Assembly (NCBI GenBank): GCA_900753165.1
Contig: CAADYC010000021.1
Coordinates: 1 to 26,171, forward strand
DNA length: 26,171 bases
Source of the DNA: Clostridia bacterium
Lineage (GTDB): Bacteria; Bacillota; Clostridia; TANB77; CAG-508
Direction: 5' to 3'
The notes under the pieces were generated by a model. The model saw only the letters and a program-made list of their open reading frames with translations. It did no database searches and was not told the origin of the DNA. A program made the position numbers and the translations under genes. Position 1 is the first letter of the stretch. The number at the start of each line of letters is the position of its first letter. This document shows positions 16,524 through 24,115 of this stretch, one piece after another.

Positions 16524-16553
16524 AAAAAGTTATCTATTTATAGATAACTTTTT
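16524..16553 (+). terminator. Terminator of the alcohol dehydrogenase gene
   Basis: A perfect 13-base stem (AAAAAGTTATCTA, 16524-16536, with TAGATAACTTTTT, 16541-16553) over a TTTA loop, ending in T residues. Confidence 0.9.
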
Positions 16554-16585
16554 CATTTAGTAAACTTTAGTCAAATGATTTTATG

Positions 16586-16614
16586 TTGACTTTTGGTAAA
16601 ATAAAGTTTATAAT
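16586..16614 (+). promoter_or_regulatory. Promoter of the 83-residue gene
   Basis: TTGACT (16586-16591) and TATAAT (16609-16614) have a 17-base spacer, an excellent sigma-A match, about 48 bases before the ATG. Confidence 0.8.
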
Positions 16615-16662
16615 AATGTTAGTAGCAATATTAATCAGCATAGACAAAAAAGGAGATAGAAA

Positions 16663-16914
16663 ATGACATTTAATGTAGAAGTAATTAAAAATGGTTTGAA
16701 AGTTTATTCAAAGGTTAGCAAGCAACAAACGATCATTACAGATTTGGAGCTGGAAGAACCCAATCTTCTTTCAAGAGATGATATAGAGATAGAAATCAGA
16801 AGAAGAGTGGCGGAAAAATTCGAATGTGATCCACGTTTGGAGTTTGATGAAGATTCTGAAAAGAAAATTTGTATAAGAGCCTTGAATAATGAAATGACTT
16901 TCGAATCAGAATAA
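16663..16914 (+). CDS. Small acidic protein of unknown function (83 residues)
   Basis: AAGGAGA (16650-16656) precedes the ATG, and the gene has a near-consensus promoter and a good terminator, so it is very likely real and monocistronic. The protein starts MTFNVEVIKNGLKVYSKVSK, has an acidic middle (LELEEPNLLSRDDIEIEIRR) and ends in a strand-like KKICIRALNNEMTFESE. No known domain was recognised; length and charge would suit a small regulatory or adaptor protein. Codon use is less A-biased than in neighbours (CTG, CTT, ATC, CGT, CCC all appear), so it may be of different origin or under different selection. It lies in a three-gene block of short unknown genes. Confidence 0.7.
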   Translation: MTFNVEVIKNGLKVYSKVSKQQTIITDLELEEPNLLSRDDIEIEIRRRVAEKFECDPRLEFDEDSEKKICIRALNNEMTFESE

Positions 16915-16922
16915 GTATCTCT

Positions 16923-16960
16923 ATTCCCATTACAAAAAATTTTGTGATGGGAATTTTTTT
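16923..16960 (+). terminator. Terminator of the 83-residue gene
   Basis: A 15-base stem with one G-T pair (ATTCCCATTACAAAA, 16923-16937, with TTTTGTGATGGGAAT, 16940-16954) over a two-A gap, followed by a seven-T run. Confidence 0.9.
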
Positions 16961-17051
16961 ATATTCTAGGAAATAAATATGGCAGAAATTAGATTTTGTA
17001 GCAGTTTGCACTGCGTACAAAATCTTAATTCTGATTTTTTAATTAAAATTC

Positions 17052-17080
17052 TTTACATAATTAATAAAATATTATATAAT
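17052..17080 (+). promoter_or_regulatory. Promoter of the two-gene small-protein operon
   Basis: TTTACA (17052-17057) and TATAAT (17075-17080) with a 17-base spacer, about 48 bases before the ATG at 17128. Confidence 0.75.
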
Positions 17081-17127
17081 AATAGTTGTTGCTTATATAA
17101 ATGTTACATTGTTATGGAGGTACACTT

Positions 17128-17241
17128 ATGGATGACAGTAGTAGACGGTATTTGAAAATGAATGATATTCCTGTAGACATTATCGAAAGAAAAGAGAAAG
17201 GAAAAGGAAGTGTAAGGATAACAATAAAGAAAAGAGGCTAG
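17128..17241 (+). CDS. Very small protein of unknown function (37 residues)
   Basis: ATG at 17128 follows TGGAGG (17115-17120) at seven bases and a good promoter, and the reading frame closes three bases before the next gene, so this short gene is credible although it is below usual length cut-offs. The peptide is basic and reads MDDSSRRYLKMN, then IPVDIIERKEKGKG and SVRITIKKRG. Its second half lines up without gaps with the end of the 65-residue protein encoded next: P15/I18/I19/K22/G27/V29 correspond to P44/I47/I48/K51/G56/V58 there. The two may be diverged copies of one small fold. No function known to me. Confidence 0.65.
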   Translation: MDDSSRRYLKMNDIPVDIIERKEKGKGSVRITIKKRG

Positions 17242-17244
17242 TTT

Positions 17245-17442
17245 ATGATACAGAATCAAGAACTTTTCAACGAGTTGTATTCGTTTAATGATAGTGATAA
17301 ACGGAAGAAAACTCTAATTGTCTCTAAAGGCGAAGATGAGCGTGCGGGACGTATTATTTACGAGCATGATTGGCCAATAAAGATAATAAAAAATAAAGCT
17401 AGAAGAGATGGAACTGTAAAACTGGTTTTAGAAAAGTTATAA
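17245..17442 (+). CDS. Small protein of unknown function (65 residues)
   Basis: It starts three bases after the 37-residue gene and is probably translated by coupling; the ribosome site upstream (AAAGAGG) overlaps the end of the previous gene. The product begins MIQNQELFNELYSFND, has a middle KKTLIVSKGEDERAGRIIYE and a C-terminal basic strand motif WPIKIIKNKARRDGTVKLVL that echoes the neighbour's ending. It looks soluble and basic. No domain was recognised. Codons such as CGG, CGT, GCG and ACG are unusual for this window. A hairpin terminator follows. Confidence 0.7.
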   Translation: MIQNQELFNELYSFNDSDKRKKTLIVSKGEDERAGRIIYEHDWPIKIIKNKARRDGTVKLVLEKL

Positions 17443-17454
17443 CTTTAAGTAACA

Positions 17455-17484
17455 AAAGCGGGTTTTCATATTTGAACCCGCTTT
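17455..17484. terminator. Hairpin between the small-gene operon and uvrB
   Basis: AAAGCGGGTT (17455-17464) pairs perfectly with AACCCGCTTT (17475-17484) over a ten-base loop. T-runs are short on both sides (TTT on the plus strand, TTTT on the minus strand), so termination may be partial; it lies between convergent genes and could act for both. Confidence 0.7.
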
Positions 17485-17515
17485 AAAAATATTTATTTTT
17501 ATATTCAAATTAAAT

Positions 17516-19474
17516 TTATCCTAATAATTTTTCTAATTCTTTAATTTTATCTCTAACCTCAGCAGCTTTTTCAAATTCCATAGATGCAGCATATTTAAGC
17601 ATTTCGTCAGTTAATTTAGTAATTGTATTTTTAATATCATCAGTATTTTCCATTTTAAATTCAACACCAATATCTTCTTGTTTAGTAATACTGATATTAT
17701 CTCTGATAGATTTCTTAATAGTTTTAGGAGTAATACCATGTTCAATGTTATACTGTTCTTGTATATGACGTCTTCTATTAGTTTCAGAAATAGCCTTTTC
17801 CATAGAATCAGTAAGTTCATCAGCATACATAATAACAGTACCATCAGTATTTCTTGCAGCACGTCCAATAGTTTGAATTAAAGAACGTTCTGAACGCAAG
17901 AAACCTTCTTTGTCAGCGTCTAGAATTGCAACCAAAGAAACTTCAGGGATATCTAATCCTTCTCTTAAAAGATTTATACCAACTAAAACATCAAATTCAC
18001 CTAAACGCAAATTTCTTATAATTTCCATTCTTTCAAGTGCTTTGATATCTGAATGCATATAATTAACTTTAATGTCTAAACTTTGCAAATAGGATGTTAA
18101 ATCTTCAGCCATTTTTTTAGTTAGAGTTGTAACTAAAACTCTTTCATGTTTTTCAACTCTAATACGTATTTGTTCAATTAAATCATCAATTTGATTTGTA
18201 ACAGGTTTTACTTCAATTTTAGGATCTAAAAGACCAGTAGGCCTGATTATTTGTTCAACAACATTATCTTTACTATGCTCTTTTTCATAATCGGCAGGAG
18301 TTGCACTAACAAAAACAACTTGATTAATTCGTTCTTCAAATTCTTCAAATTTTAAAGGTCTGTTATCATATGCAGAAGGAAGTCTGAAACCATAATTAAC
18401 TAAAGAATCCTTACGAGCACGGTCTCCGTTATACATGGCTCTTACTTGAGGAATTGTAGCATGTGATTCATCTATTAATAAAAGAAAATCTTTAGGCATA
18501 TAGTCAAACAAAGTGAATGGCGGAGAACCAGTAGGTCTACCACTTATATGCCTTGAATAATTTTCTATACCTTGGCAAAAACCGGTTTCTTTCATCATTT
18601 CCATATCAAAATTTGTTCTTTCATCAATTCTTTGAGCTTCTATTAATTTATTATTATCTTTGAAATATTTTATTCTTTCTTGCAATTCTTGGTTAATTGT
18701 AACTAGGGCGCGTTCCATTTTATCAGAAGTTGTAACATAATGAGAGTTAGGAAAAATCATAACATGGGTTCTTTCAGCTATTGCTTTACCTGTTAGGGGA
18801 TTTATTTCATGTATTTTTTCAATTTCATCACCCCAAAATTCAACTCGTATTGCAGATTCACTTTGATCAGAAGGATAAACTTCTAATATATCTCCTTTGG
18901 CTCTAAAAGTACCTCTTTTAAAATCAATTTCATTTCTTGAATATTGCATATATACAAGTCTTTTCATTACTTCTTCTCTAGATTTTTGCATTCCAGGTCT
19001 TAAAGAAACTATCATATGTTCATAGTCGATTGGGTCACCTAGACCATAAATACATGAAACAGAAGCAACTATTATAACATCTCTTGTTTCAAATAATGAT
19101 GCTGTTGCAGAGTGACGAAGTTTGTCAATTTCATCATTTATGGATGCATCTTTTTCTATATATGTATCAGAAGCTGGAATGTAGCTTTCTGGTTGATAGT
19201 AATCATAATAAGATACAAAATATTCAACATTATTTTCTGGAAAAAATTCTTTAAATTCTGAATATAATTGACCAGCAAGAGTTTTATTGTGGGCTAAAAC
19301 TAATGTTGGTTTTTGAACTTTGTTTATTATATTTGCCATTGTGAAAGTTTTTCCAGAACCAGTTACTCCAAGCAGAGTTTGAAATTTTTTGCCTTCTTCT
19401 ATTCCTTTTGATAGATATTCAATTGCTTGTGGTTGGTCACCTGTTGGCTTGTAATCAGAGTGTAATTTAAACAT
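17516..19474 (-). CDS. uvrB: Excinuclease ABC subunit B
   Basis: UvrB is the damage-verifying helicase-like subunit of nucleotide excision repair, working with UvrA and UvrC. The start is MFKLHSDYKPTGDQP, with GGAGG upstream; an in-frame ATG 51 bases earlier overlaps the promoter. The 652-residue protein has Walker A GVTGSGKT (36-43), the beta-hairpin region YYDYYQPESYIP, the DEAD-type box LLLIDESHATIPQ, the helicase motifs VVFVSATP and GINLLREGLDIPEVSLV, QTIGRAARN, and a C-terminal UVR motif (about 617-650, MLKYAASMEFEKAAEVRDKIK) that binds UvrC. uvrA, often adjacent in Firmicutes, is not found on either side. No clear LexA box was seen before it. Confidence 0.98.
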   Translation of the reverse strand: MFKLHSDYKPTGDQPQAIEYLSKGIEEGKKFQTLLGVTGSGKTFTMANIINKVQKPTLVLAHNKTLAGQLYSEFKEFFPENNVEYFVSYYDYYQPESYIPASDTYIEKDASINDEIDKLRHSATASLFETRDVIIVASVSCIYGLGDPIDYEHMIVSLRPGMQKSREEVMKRLVYMQYSRNEIDFKRGTFRAKGDILEVYPSDQSESAIRVEFWGDEIEKIHEINPLTGKAIAERTHVMIFPNSHYVTTSDKMERALVTINQELQERIKYFKDNNKLIEAQRIDERTNFDMEMMKETGFCQGIENYSRHISGRPTGSPPFTLFDYMPKDFLLLIDESHATIPQVRAMYNGDRARKDSLVNYGFRLPSAYDNRPLKFEEFEERINQVVFVSATPADYEKEHSKDNVVEQIIRPTGLLDPKIEVKPVTNQIDDLIEQIRIRVEKHERVLVTTLTKKMAEDLTSYLQSLDIKVNYMHSDIKALERMEIIRNLRLGEFDVLVGINLLREGLDIPEVSLVAILDADKEGFLRSERSLIQTIGRAARNTDGTVIMYADELTDSMEKAISETNRRRHIQEQYNIEHGITPKTIKKSIRDNISITKQEDIGVEFKMENTDDIKNTITKLTDEMLKYAASMEFEKAAEVRDKIKELEKLLG

Positions 19475-19515
19475 ATTATAAAATCCTCCAATATAATCTA
19501 CTTTATATACTTTAA

Positions 19516-19544
19516 AGTATAGCATATAAAATAAATGTTTGCAA
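19516..19544 (-). promoter_or_regulatory. Promoter of uvrB
   Basis: On the minus strand TTGCAA (19544-19539) and TATACT (19521-19516) are 17 bases apart, about 42 bases before the uvrB ATG. The -10 overlaps a small palindrome (TATACTTTAAAGTATA), which could be a regulator site. Confidence 0.65.
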
Positions 19545-19618
19545 TATTATATTTCTATAATACAAGTTATAATTTAGTGAAATATAAATTTATAAAATTT
19601 TTCATGAAAATGTAACTA

Positions 19619-19647
19619 TTGCAATATATAAAAAACTATGATATATT
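19619..19647 (+). promoter_or_regulatory. Promoter of the five-helix membrane protein gene
   Basis: TTGCAA (19619-19624) and TATATT (19642-19647) have a 17-base spacer and a TG one base before the -10. The leader to the ATG is about 25 bases. Confidence 0.65.
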
Positions 19648-19677
19648 CAAAACATCAAAAGAGAAAGGGGATAAAAA

Positions 19678-20985
19678 ATGGAACAAGAACCAATTAAAAC
19701 AGAAGAAACAAAAAAAGGTAGCTACATAACAGGAATAATAGGAGCAGTAATAGGTGGATTGATAGCTACTACACCATGGGTATTAGCATATGTATATGGA
19801 GGAATGATGCTTTCTATATTAGCAGCATTAATAGCAGCAGGAGAATTTTATGGATATAAAATAGCAAAAGGAAAAATGAACAAAAAATTACCAATTATAT
19901 TAATGGTAATTGCAATTATAATAGTAACAATTACAACATTAGTTATAATACCAGCTTTATTAATACAAAAAGAGGGAATTGCAGTAAGTTTTGGCAATAT
20001 AGAAAGATTATATGAAAACAGTGAATTTGCTACAGCAATAATGAAAGATTTTGTTATATCAGTAATATTTACAATATTAGGAGCAAGCATAGTAACAACA
20101 AATATAAAAAAACAATTAGAAAATAATGATGGGCAAGATGTAAAATTGGATTTTAGTAATAAAGAAGAAGTTAATGAAATAAAAAAATCAGCAATAGAAT
20201 TAATAAAACCAATATTTATAAAATATGAAGCAATATCACAAGATAAGCCGATATTAAAAGATGAGGTTATTGCAGAAATAGATGATAAAAGAAAAGCAAA
20301 ATATTCTTTTGGATATTTAAAACAATTAGGAATTATAAAAAAATATAAGGGAAAATATTATTATTTAGAAGATGCTGAAAATGAAACAACAGCAAAGAAA
20401 ATGGGAAAATCAAAAAAGATATTTTTGATTGTAATATTAATTTTATTTATTTTATTAACATTAATTGCAATGTTACAAGATATGTCACAAACAGTTATAT
20501 ATCAAGACTCAAATGTAAAATTTGAAATACAAAAAGGTTGGTCAAGAGGACAATCACAATACCAAACAGAATGGAATTTTTATAAATATATAAATAATGT
20601 ACCAAAGTTAAATGCTAATAATGAAATACAAGAAGATGATTACTCATCATATCCAGCTGGAATTAATATATATTATGCTAGTGCAGAAGAACAATCTATA
20701 AATAGTATAGAAGATATAAAAACAATAGTTGAAGAAAAAGTTAATAATTCAGAAAGTAAAGCAGAAGGAGTAAAAATAGAAACATCAAAAACATCTAACA
20801 ATTATGATTTATTAAAAGTAAGAGCTGAGTATAATGGAGAAACAAATGAATTATTAATGTATTATTATATTTTAAATGATGGCAAATTAGCATGTATAAC
20901 AGGATATAGTTTTAATTTAGATGATGAAACAACAATTGAAAATGATGTTACTGATTTGGTAAATTCTTTTGAATGGATAAAATAA
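19678..20985 (+). CDS. Five-helix membrane protein with winged-helix-like cytoplasmic segment
   Basis: AAAGGGG precedes the ATG. The 435 residues contain four membrane helices (about 16-38, 42-62, 71-95 and 122-140), with lysines placed so that both ends of this bundle are cytoplasmic. A soluble segment (about 160-232) contains a helix-rich stretch ending LKDEVIAEIDDKRKAKYSFGYLKQLGIIKKYKGKYYYLE in two blocks, and resembles a winged helix with its terminal hairpin. A fifth helix (about 248-266) then places residues 267-435 outside the cell. That part has alternating strands (SNVKFEIQKGW, YDLLKVRAEYNGE, LACITGYSFNLDDE) as in small secreted sensor or stress domains. I recognise no named family. 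It lies just upstream of spoIIIAB with a 73-base gap. Confidence 0.75.
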   Translation: MEQEPIKTEETKKGSYITGIIGAVIGGLIATTPWVLAYVYGGMMLSILAALIAAGEFYGYKIAKGKMNKKLPIILMVIAIIIVTITTLVIIPALLIQKEGIAVSFGNIERLYENSEFATAIMKDFVISVIFTILGASIVTTNIKKQLENNDGQDVKLDFSNKEEVNEIKKSAIELIKPIFIKYEAISQDKPILKDEVIAEIDDKRKAKYSFGYLKQLGIIKKYKGKYYYLEDAENETTAKKMGKSKKIFLIVILILFILLTLIAMLQDMSQTVIYQDSNVKFEIQKGWSRGQSQYQTEWNFYKYINNVPKLNANNEIQEDDYSSYPAGINIYYASAEEQSINSIEDIKTIVEEKVNNSESKAEGVKIETSKTSNNYDLLKVRAEYNGETNELLMYYYILNDGKLACITGYSFNLDDETTIENDVTDLVNSFEWIK

Positions 20986-21058
20986 ATCTTATTAAATTAA
21001 GTTCTAAAATAAATATATGAGCATATAATATTAAAAAATAAATGCAAGGAGAAGAAAA

Positions 21059-21569
21059 ATGCAGTTTATTAAATATTGTATGCTCTTTTTTGTGTTTTTG
21101 TGTGCAACATTAATAGGTAAATACATATCTCAGAAATATAAATTTAGATTAGAGGAACTTGAAGAAATAAAAAATGCATTAAGTATTTTTAAGTCAAAAA
21201 TAAAATTTACATATGAACCTATACCTGAAATATTTAAGCAGATATCAGATAAATCTAATAAAAATATTTCAAAATTATTTAATAAAGCAGTTGAAAATAT
21301 GAATTCTGGTCCAGCAAGTATAGCATGGGAAAATGCTGTTGATACTTTTTCAGGTAATCTAAATATAGAGGACAAGCAAGCTATAAAGACACTTTCTAAG
21401 TTACTTCGGAATAACAGATGTTGAAGGTCAACTTAGTCAAATAGAAGTAACAGAAAGCTTTTTAGATGAGCAAATTAGACAAGCACAAGAAGAAAAAAAT
21501 AAGAATGAAAAATTATATAAAAAACTTGGAATGAGTATTGGAATGGCTATTGTGATTATACTGATGTAA
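21059..21569 (+). pseudogene. spoIIIAB: spoIIIAB with a one-base frameshift
   Basis: SpoIIIAB is a small membrane-anchored component of the SpoIIIA channel complex made in the mother cell. The frame from 21059 gives a membrane helix and FRLEELEEIKNALSIFKSKI, typical of the family, but stops after 121 residues at RNNRC. Removing the C at 21407 joins it to LGITDVEGQLSQIEVTESFL and a C-terminal helix KLGMSIGMAIVIILM, for a total of 169 residues, near the 171 of B. subtilis. No slippery heptamer is present, so programmed frameshifting is unlikely; a sequencing error or a recent mutation is more probable. The ribosome site AAGGAGA is at 21047-21053. No convincing sigma-E promoter was seen, although CATATAAT occurs at 21022. 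Confidence 0.88.
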
Positions 21570-21581
21570 AGGGGGATTTTT

Positions 21582-21776
21582 ATGAGTATAGATTTATTAT
21601 TTAAAATAGCTGCAATTGGAATTTTGGTAGCTGTGTTATATCAAGTTTTAGTAAGAGCAGGTAGAGAAGACCAAGCAATGATGACAACATTAGCTGGATT
21701 GGTTATTGTTTTAACAATGGTGATTAAAGAAATAAGTGGTTTGTTTGATACTGTAAGGACATTATTTAATTTATAA
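21582..21776 (+). CDS. spoIIIAC: Stage III sporulation protein AC
   Basis: The 64-residue protein has two membrane helices (about 4-26 and 34-58) and the conserved loop RAGREDQAMMTTLAG between them, which together identify SpoIIIAC. It is an inner component of the SpoIIIA-SpoIIQ channel between mother cell and forespore. GGGGGA (21570-21575) precedes the ATG, and the gene starts 12 bases after the restored spoIIIAB frame. Confidence 0.95.
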   Translation: MSIDLLFKIAAIGILVAVLYQVLVRAGREDQAMMTTLAGLVIVLTMVIKEISGLFDTVRTLFNL

Positions 21777-21785
21777 AAATAAGAA

Positions 21786-21812
21786 TAGGGACTACTGCAC
21801 AAAGTCTCGGTA
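21786..21812 (+). repeat. Degraded palindromic element in the spoIIIAC-spoIIIAD gap
   Basis: AGGGACTACTGCACAAAGTCTC is an imperfect palindrome (GGGACT...AGTCTC). It resembles the GGGACTACTGCACAAAGTCCC class of dispersed repeats I know from Firmicutes. It widens an operon gap to 61 bases. Confidence 0.5.
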
Positions 21813-21837
21813 ATTAATTTATAAGGACGGAAAAGTA

Positions 21838-22224
21838 ATGGAGATTATTAAAATAATAGGAATTGCTTTAATTGCTTTAGTTATCATAATTATGCTTAAA
21901 CAATATAGACCAGAATATGCGATATTTATAAGTATATTAACAGGAATATTGATTTTATTTCTTGTTATGGATAGACTGACTGGAATAATAAATTTAATAG
22001 AATCTATACAAGATAAATTTTCTATAAATACACAATTTATTGCACTACTTATAAAAATTACAGGAATTGCTTTTTTATCCGAATTTGCTGTAAGTGTTTG
22101 TAAAGATTCTGGAGAGGCAGCAATTGCAAGTAAAATAGAAATAGGAAGTAAGATAATTATTATTTCTATGTCAATACCGATAATTTCAAGTTTATTAGAA
22201 ATTATATTAAAAATATTGCCATGA
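21838..22224 (+). CDS. spoIIIAD: Stage III sporulation protein AD
   Basis: The 128-residue protein starts MEIIKIIGIALIALVIIIMLKQYRPEYA. It has the four-segment hydrophobic pattern of SpoIIIAD, with QFIALLIKITGIAFLSEFA and the conserved CKDSGEAAIASKIEIGSKI block. It is a polytopic inner-membrane part of the SpoIIIA complex in the engulfing mother cell. The ribosome site is AAGGACGG (21822-21829). The length equals that usual for the family (about 130). Confidence 0.95.
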   Translation: MEIIKIIGIALIALVIIIMLKQYRPEYAIFISILTGILILFLVMDRLTGIINLIESIQDKFSINTQFIALLIKITGIAFLSEFAVSVCKDSGEAAIASKIEIGSKIIIISMSIPIISSLLEIILKILP

Positions 22225-22275
22225 TGTCATTTGAAGAAAATATTCAAAAAGTACATCAAAGGAGGTAAAGCAAAT

Positions 22276-23448
22276 GTGAACAAACAAATGAAAATAATTT
22301 TGATAATTATTATGATGATAATATCAATATCAAATACAAATATATCATATTGTTCAAGTACATCAAATATAGATGAAAGTGAGATAGAAAGCCAAGAAAA
22401 AATATTTGGAATAAGTTCTTTTATACAGAATTCTAAACAGTATACTGGAGATTTTTTTGAAAGTATAGATATAGGAGAAATATTGAATTCAGCAATAAAA
22501 GGAGAAATTAATAATTCAAATATATACAAAAAAATATTAAGCCAATTAGGAAATGAAGTGCAAACTGGAATAAAAAGTTTGGCATGTATTTTAGCAATTA
22601 TAATTATACATAGTATTTTAAAAGCCATAAGTGAAAGTCTTGAAAATGATAATATTTCTAAATTGATTTATTATGTTCAATACATAGCAATTATAGCAGT
22701 TATAATGTCAAATTTTTCAGATATAATAACATTAGTGAAAGATACAACTACAAATTTAATTGGCTTTATGAATACACTTATACCTGTACTAATTTCTTTA
22801 ATGTTATATACAGGAAGTATAACAACAACAAGTATATTAGAACCAATAATTTTATTTATGATAAATTTTATAGGAAATTTGATTCAAGATATTTTAATAC
22901 CAATAATATTGATTATTACATCTATTAGTATTATTTCTAAAATATCAGATAAGGTACAAATAGATAAAATATCAAAATTTTTAAAATCATCAACAATATG
23001 GTTTTTAGGAATAGTATTAACTATTTTTGTTGGAATTGTTTCATTAGAAGGTACATTAGCAAGCTCTGTTGATGGAATAACTGCAAAAACTGCAAAGGCA
23101 ATTGTAAGTTCAGCTGTTCCTGTTGTTGGAAAAATATTGGGTGATGTTGTTGATAGTGTACTTGGGTGTGGATTAATTTTGAAAAATGCAGTAGGTTTTG
23201 TTGGTGTAATTGTAATAATAGGAATATGTATCATGCCAATTTTAAAACTTACAGTTTTGACATTTTCATATAAATTGGTTGCAAGTGTAAGTGAAGTTAT
23301 AGCAGATAGTAAAATAGTAAAATTATTAGATGAAATTGCTGATATTTTCAAGATTTTATTAGGTATTCTGGTTGCTGTAACATTTATGGTGATTATAGGG
23401 ACAACTTTATTAGTAAAGATGTCAAATACGGGAATGATGTTTAAATAG
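22276..23448 (+). CDS. spoIIIAE: Stage III sporulation protein AE, GTG start
   Basis: AAAGGAGGT (22258-22265) points to a GTG at 22276 rather than the TTG at 22231, which has no ribosome site. The 390-residue product then begins MNKQMKIILIIIMMIISISN, a normal signal sequence, and its length fits the roughly 399 of B. subtilis. After an extracytoplasmic segment (about 25-105) come several membrane helices, with conserved LMLYTGSITTTSILEP and the GTLASSVDGITAKTAKAIVSSAVPVVGKILGDVVDSVLG block that is diagnostic. SpoIIIAE is the large polytopic protein of the complex. It begins 51 bases after spoIIIAD. Confidence 0.95.
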   Translation: MNKQMKIILIIIMMIISISNTNISYCSSTSNIDESEIESQEKIFGISSFIQNSKQYTGDFFESIDIGEILNSAIKGEINNSNIYKKILSQLGNEVQTGIKSLACILAIIIIHSILKAISESLENDNISKLIYYVQYIAIIAVIMSNFSDIITLVKDTTTNLIGFMNTLIPVLISLMLYTGSITTTSILEPIILFMINFIGNLIQDILIPIILIITSISIISKISDKVQIDKISKFLKSSTIWFLGIVLTIFVGIVSLEGTLASSVDGITAKTAKAIVSSAVPVVGKILGDVVDSVLGCGLILKNAVGFVGVIVIIGICIMPILKLTVLTFSYKLVASVSEVIADSKIVKLLDEIADIFKILLGILVAVTFMVIIGTTLLVKMSNTGMMFK

Positions 23449-23458
23449 GAGAAAACAT

Positions 23459-24115
23459 ATGATAAATTTTTTGAGTTCATGGGTTAAAAATTTATGTTTG
23501 GCTTTAATTGTAGTTTCTATATTAGAAATGTTACTTCCAAATAATAAAACAAAAAAATATGTAAAAATGGTTATGGGATTATACATATTATTTAGTATAA
23601 TAGCACCATTTGTAGAAAATAGTAGTGAACTTAAATTTGATATAGAAGATTTGTATGAAAAATATTCAACAGAAACATCAACTATTAGTGAAAGCACAGA
23701 CCAAACTTCAATGGATAATAGATTAAATGAGTTATATAAAGAAAAATTGGAAAAAGATATTGTTCAAAAATTGGATGAAGAAGGTTATATAGTAGAAGAA
23801 TGTAATGTGAAAGCTCATATATCTAATGATGATAATGGAATAGAATTAATAACACTTAAAATTAAAGAAAAAAAGAACACAAATGATGCAAATGATGAAA
23901 ATAAAATTGGTTTAGAAGATAAAATTGTTAATGAGATACAGAAAATTCAAAAGGTTGAAATAGATGTATCAAATGATAATGACAATTATCAAGAGGATAC
24001 TAATATAGGAAAACAAGAAGATGAAAATAATATAACAAAAATAGATATTAAAGTTATAAAACAATTTTTGACAAAAGAATATGGGGTGAGTGAAAAATGT
24101 TTAAAAATAAGTTAA
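23459..24115 (+). CDS. spoIIIAF: Stage III sporulation protein AF
   Basis: The 218-residue protein has two membrane helices (about 10-28 and 34-52; LCLALIVVSILEMLLP and VMGLYILFSIIAPF) and an extracytoplasmic domain with NRLNELYKEKLEKDIVQKLDEEGY. This is followed by a beta strand region and an acidic, Asn-rich insertion, and it ends in the conserved ITKIDIKVIKQFLTKEYGVSE strand-helix. This ring-building-like domain is related to those of SpoIIIAG and AH. It starts ten bases after spoIIIAE (AGGAGA site) and overlaps spoIIIAG by 19 bases, so translation of the two is probably coupled. Confidence 0.93.
   Translation: MINFLSSWVKNLCLALIVVSILEMLLPNNKTKKYVKMVMGLYILFSIIAPFVENSSELKFDIEDLYEKYSTETSTISESTDQTSMDNRLNELYKEKLEKDIVQKLDEEGYIVEECNVKAHISNDDNGIELITLKIKEKKNTNDANDENKIGLEDKIVNEIQKIQKVEIDVSNDNDNYQEDTNIGKQEDENNITKIDIKVIKQFLTKEYGVSEKCLKIS

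Noticed and set aside
20986..21058. Sigma-E promoter before spoIIIAB
   Set aside because: CATATAAT at 21022 resembles the -10, but no matching -35 is found at the right distance.
21395..21420. Programmed ribosomal frameshifting in spoIIIAB
   Set aside because: No slippery heptamer, stimulatory hairpin or internal ribosome site is visible at the break, and the same C-before-GG pattern occurs elsewhere.
22884..23480. Long minus-strand open frame opposite spoIIIAE
   Set aside because: Antisense to a recognised gene; its composition is just the complement of hydrophobic codons.
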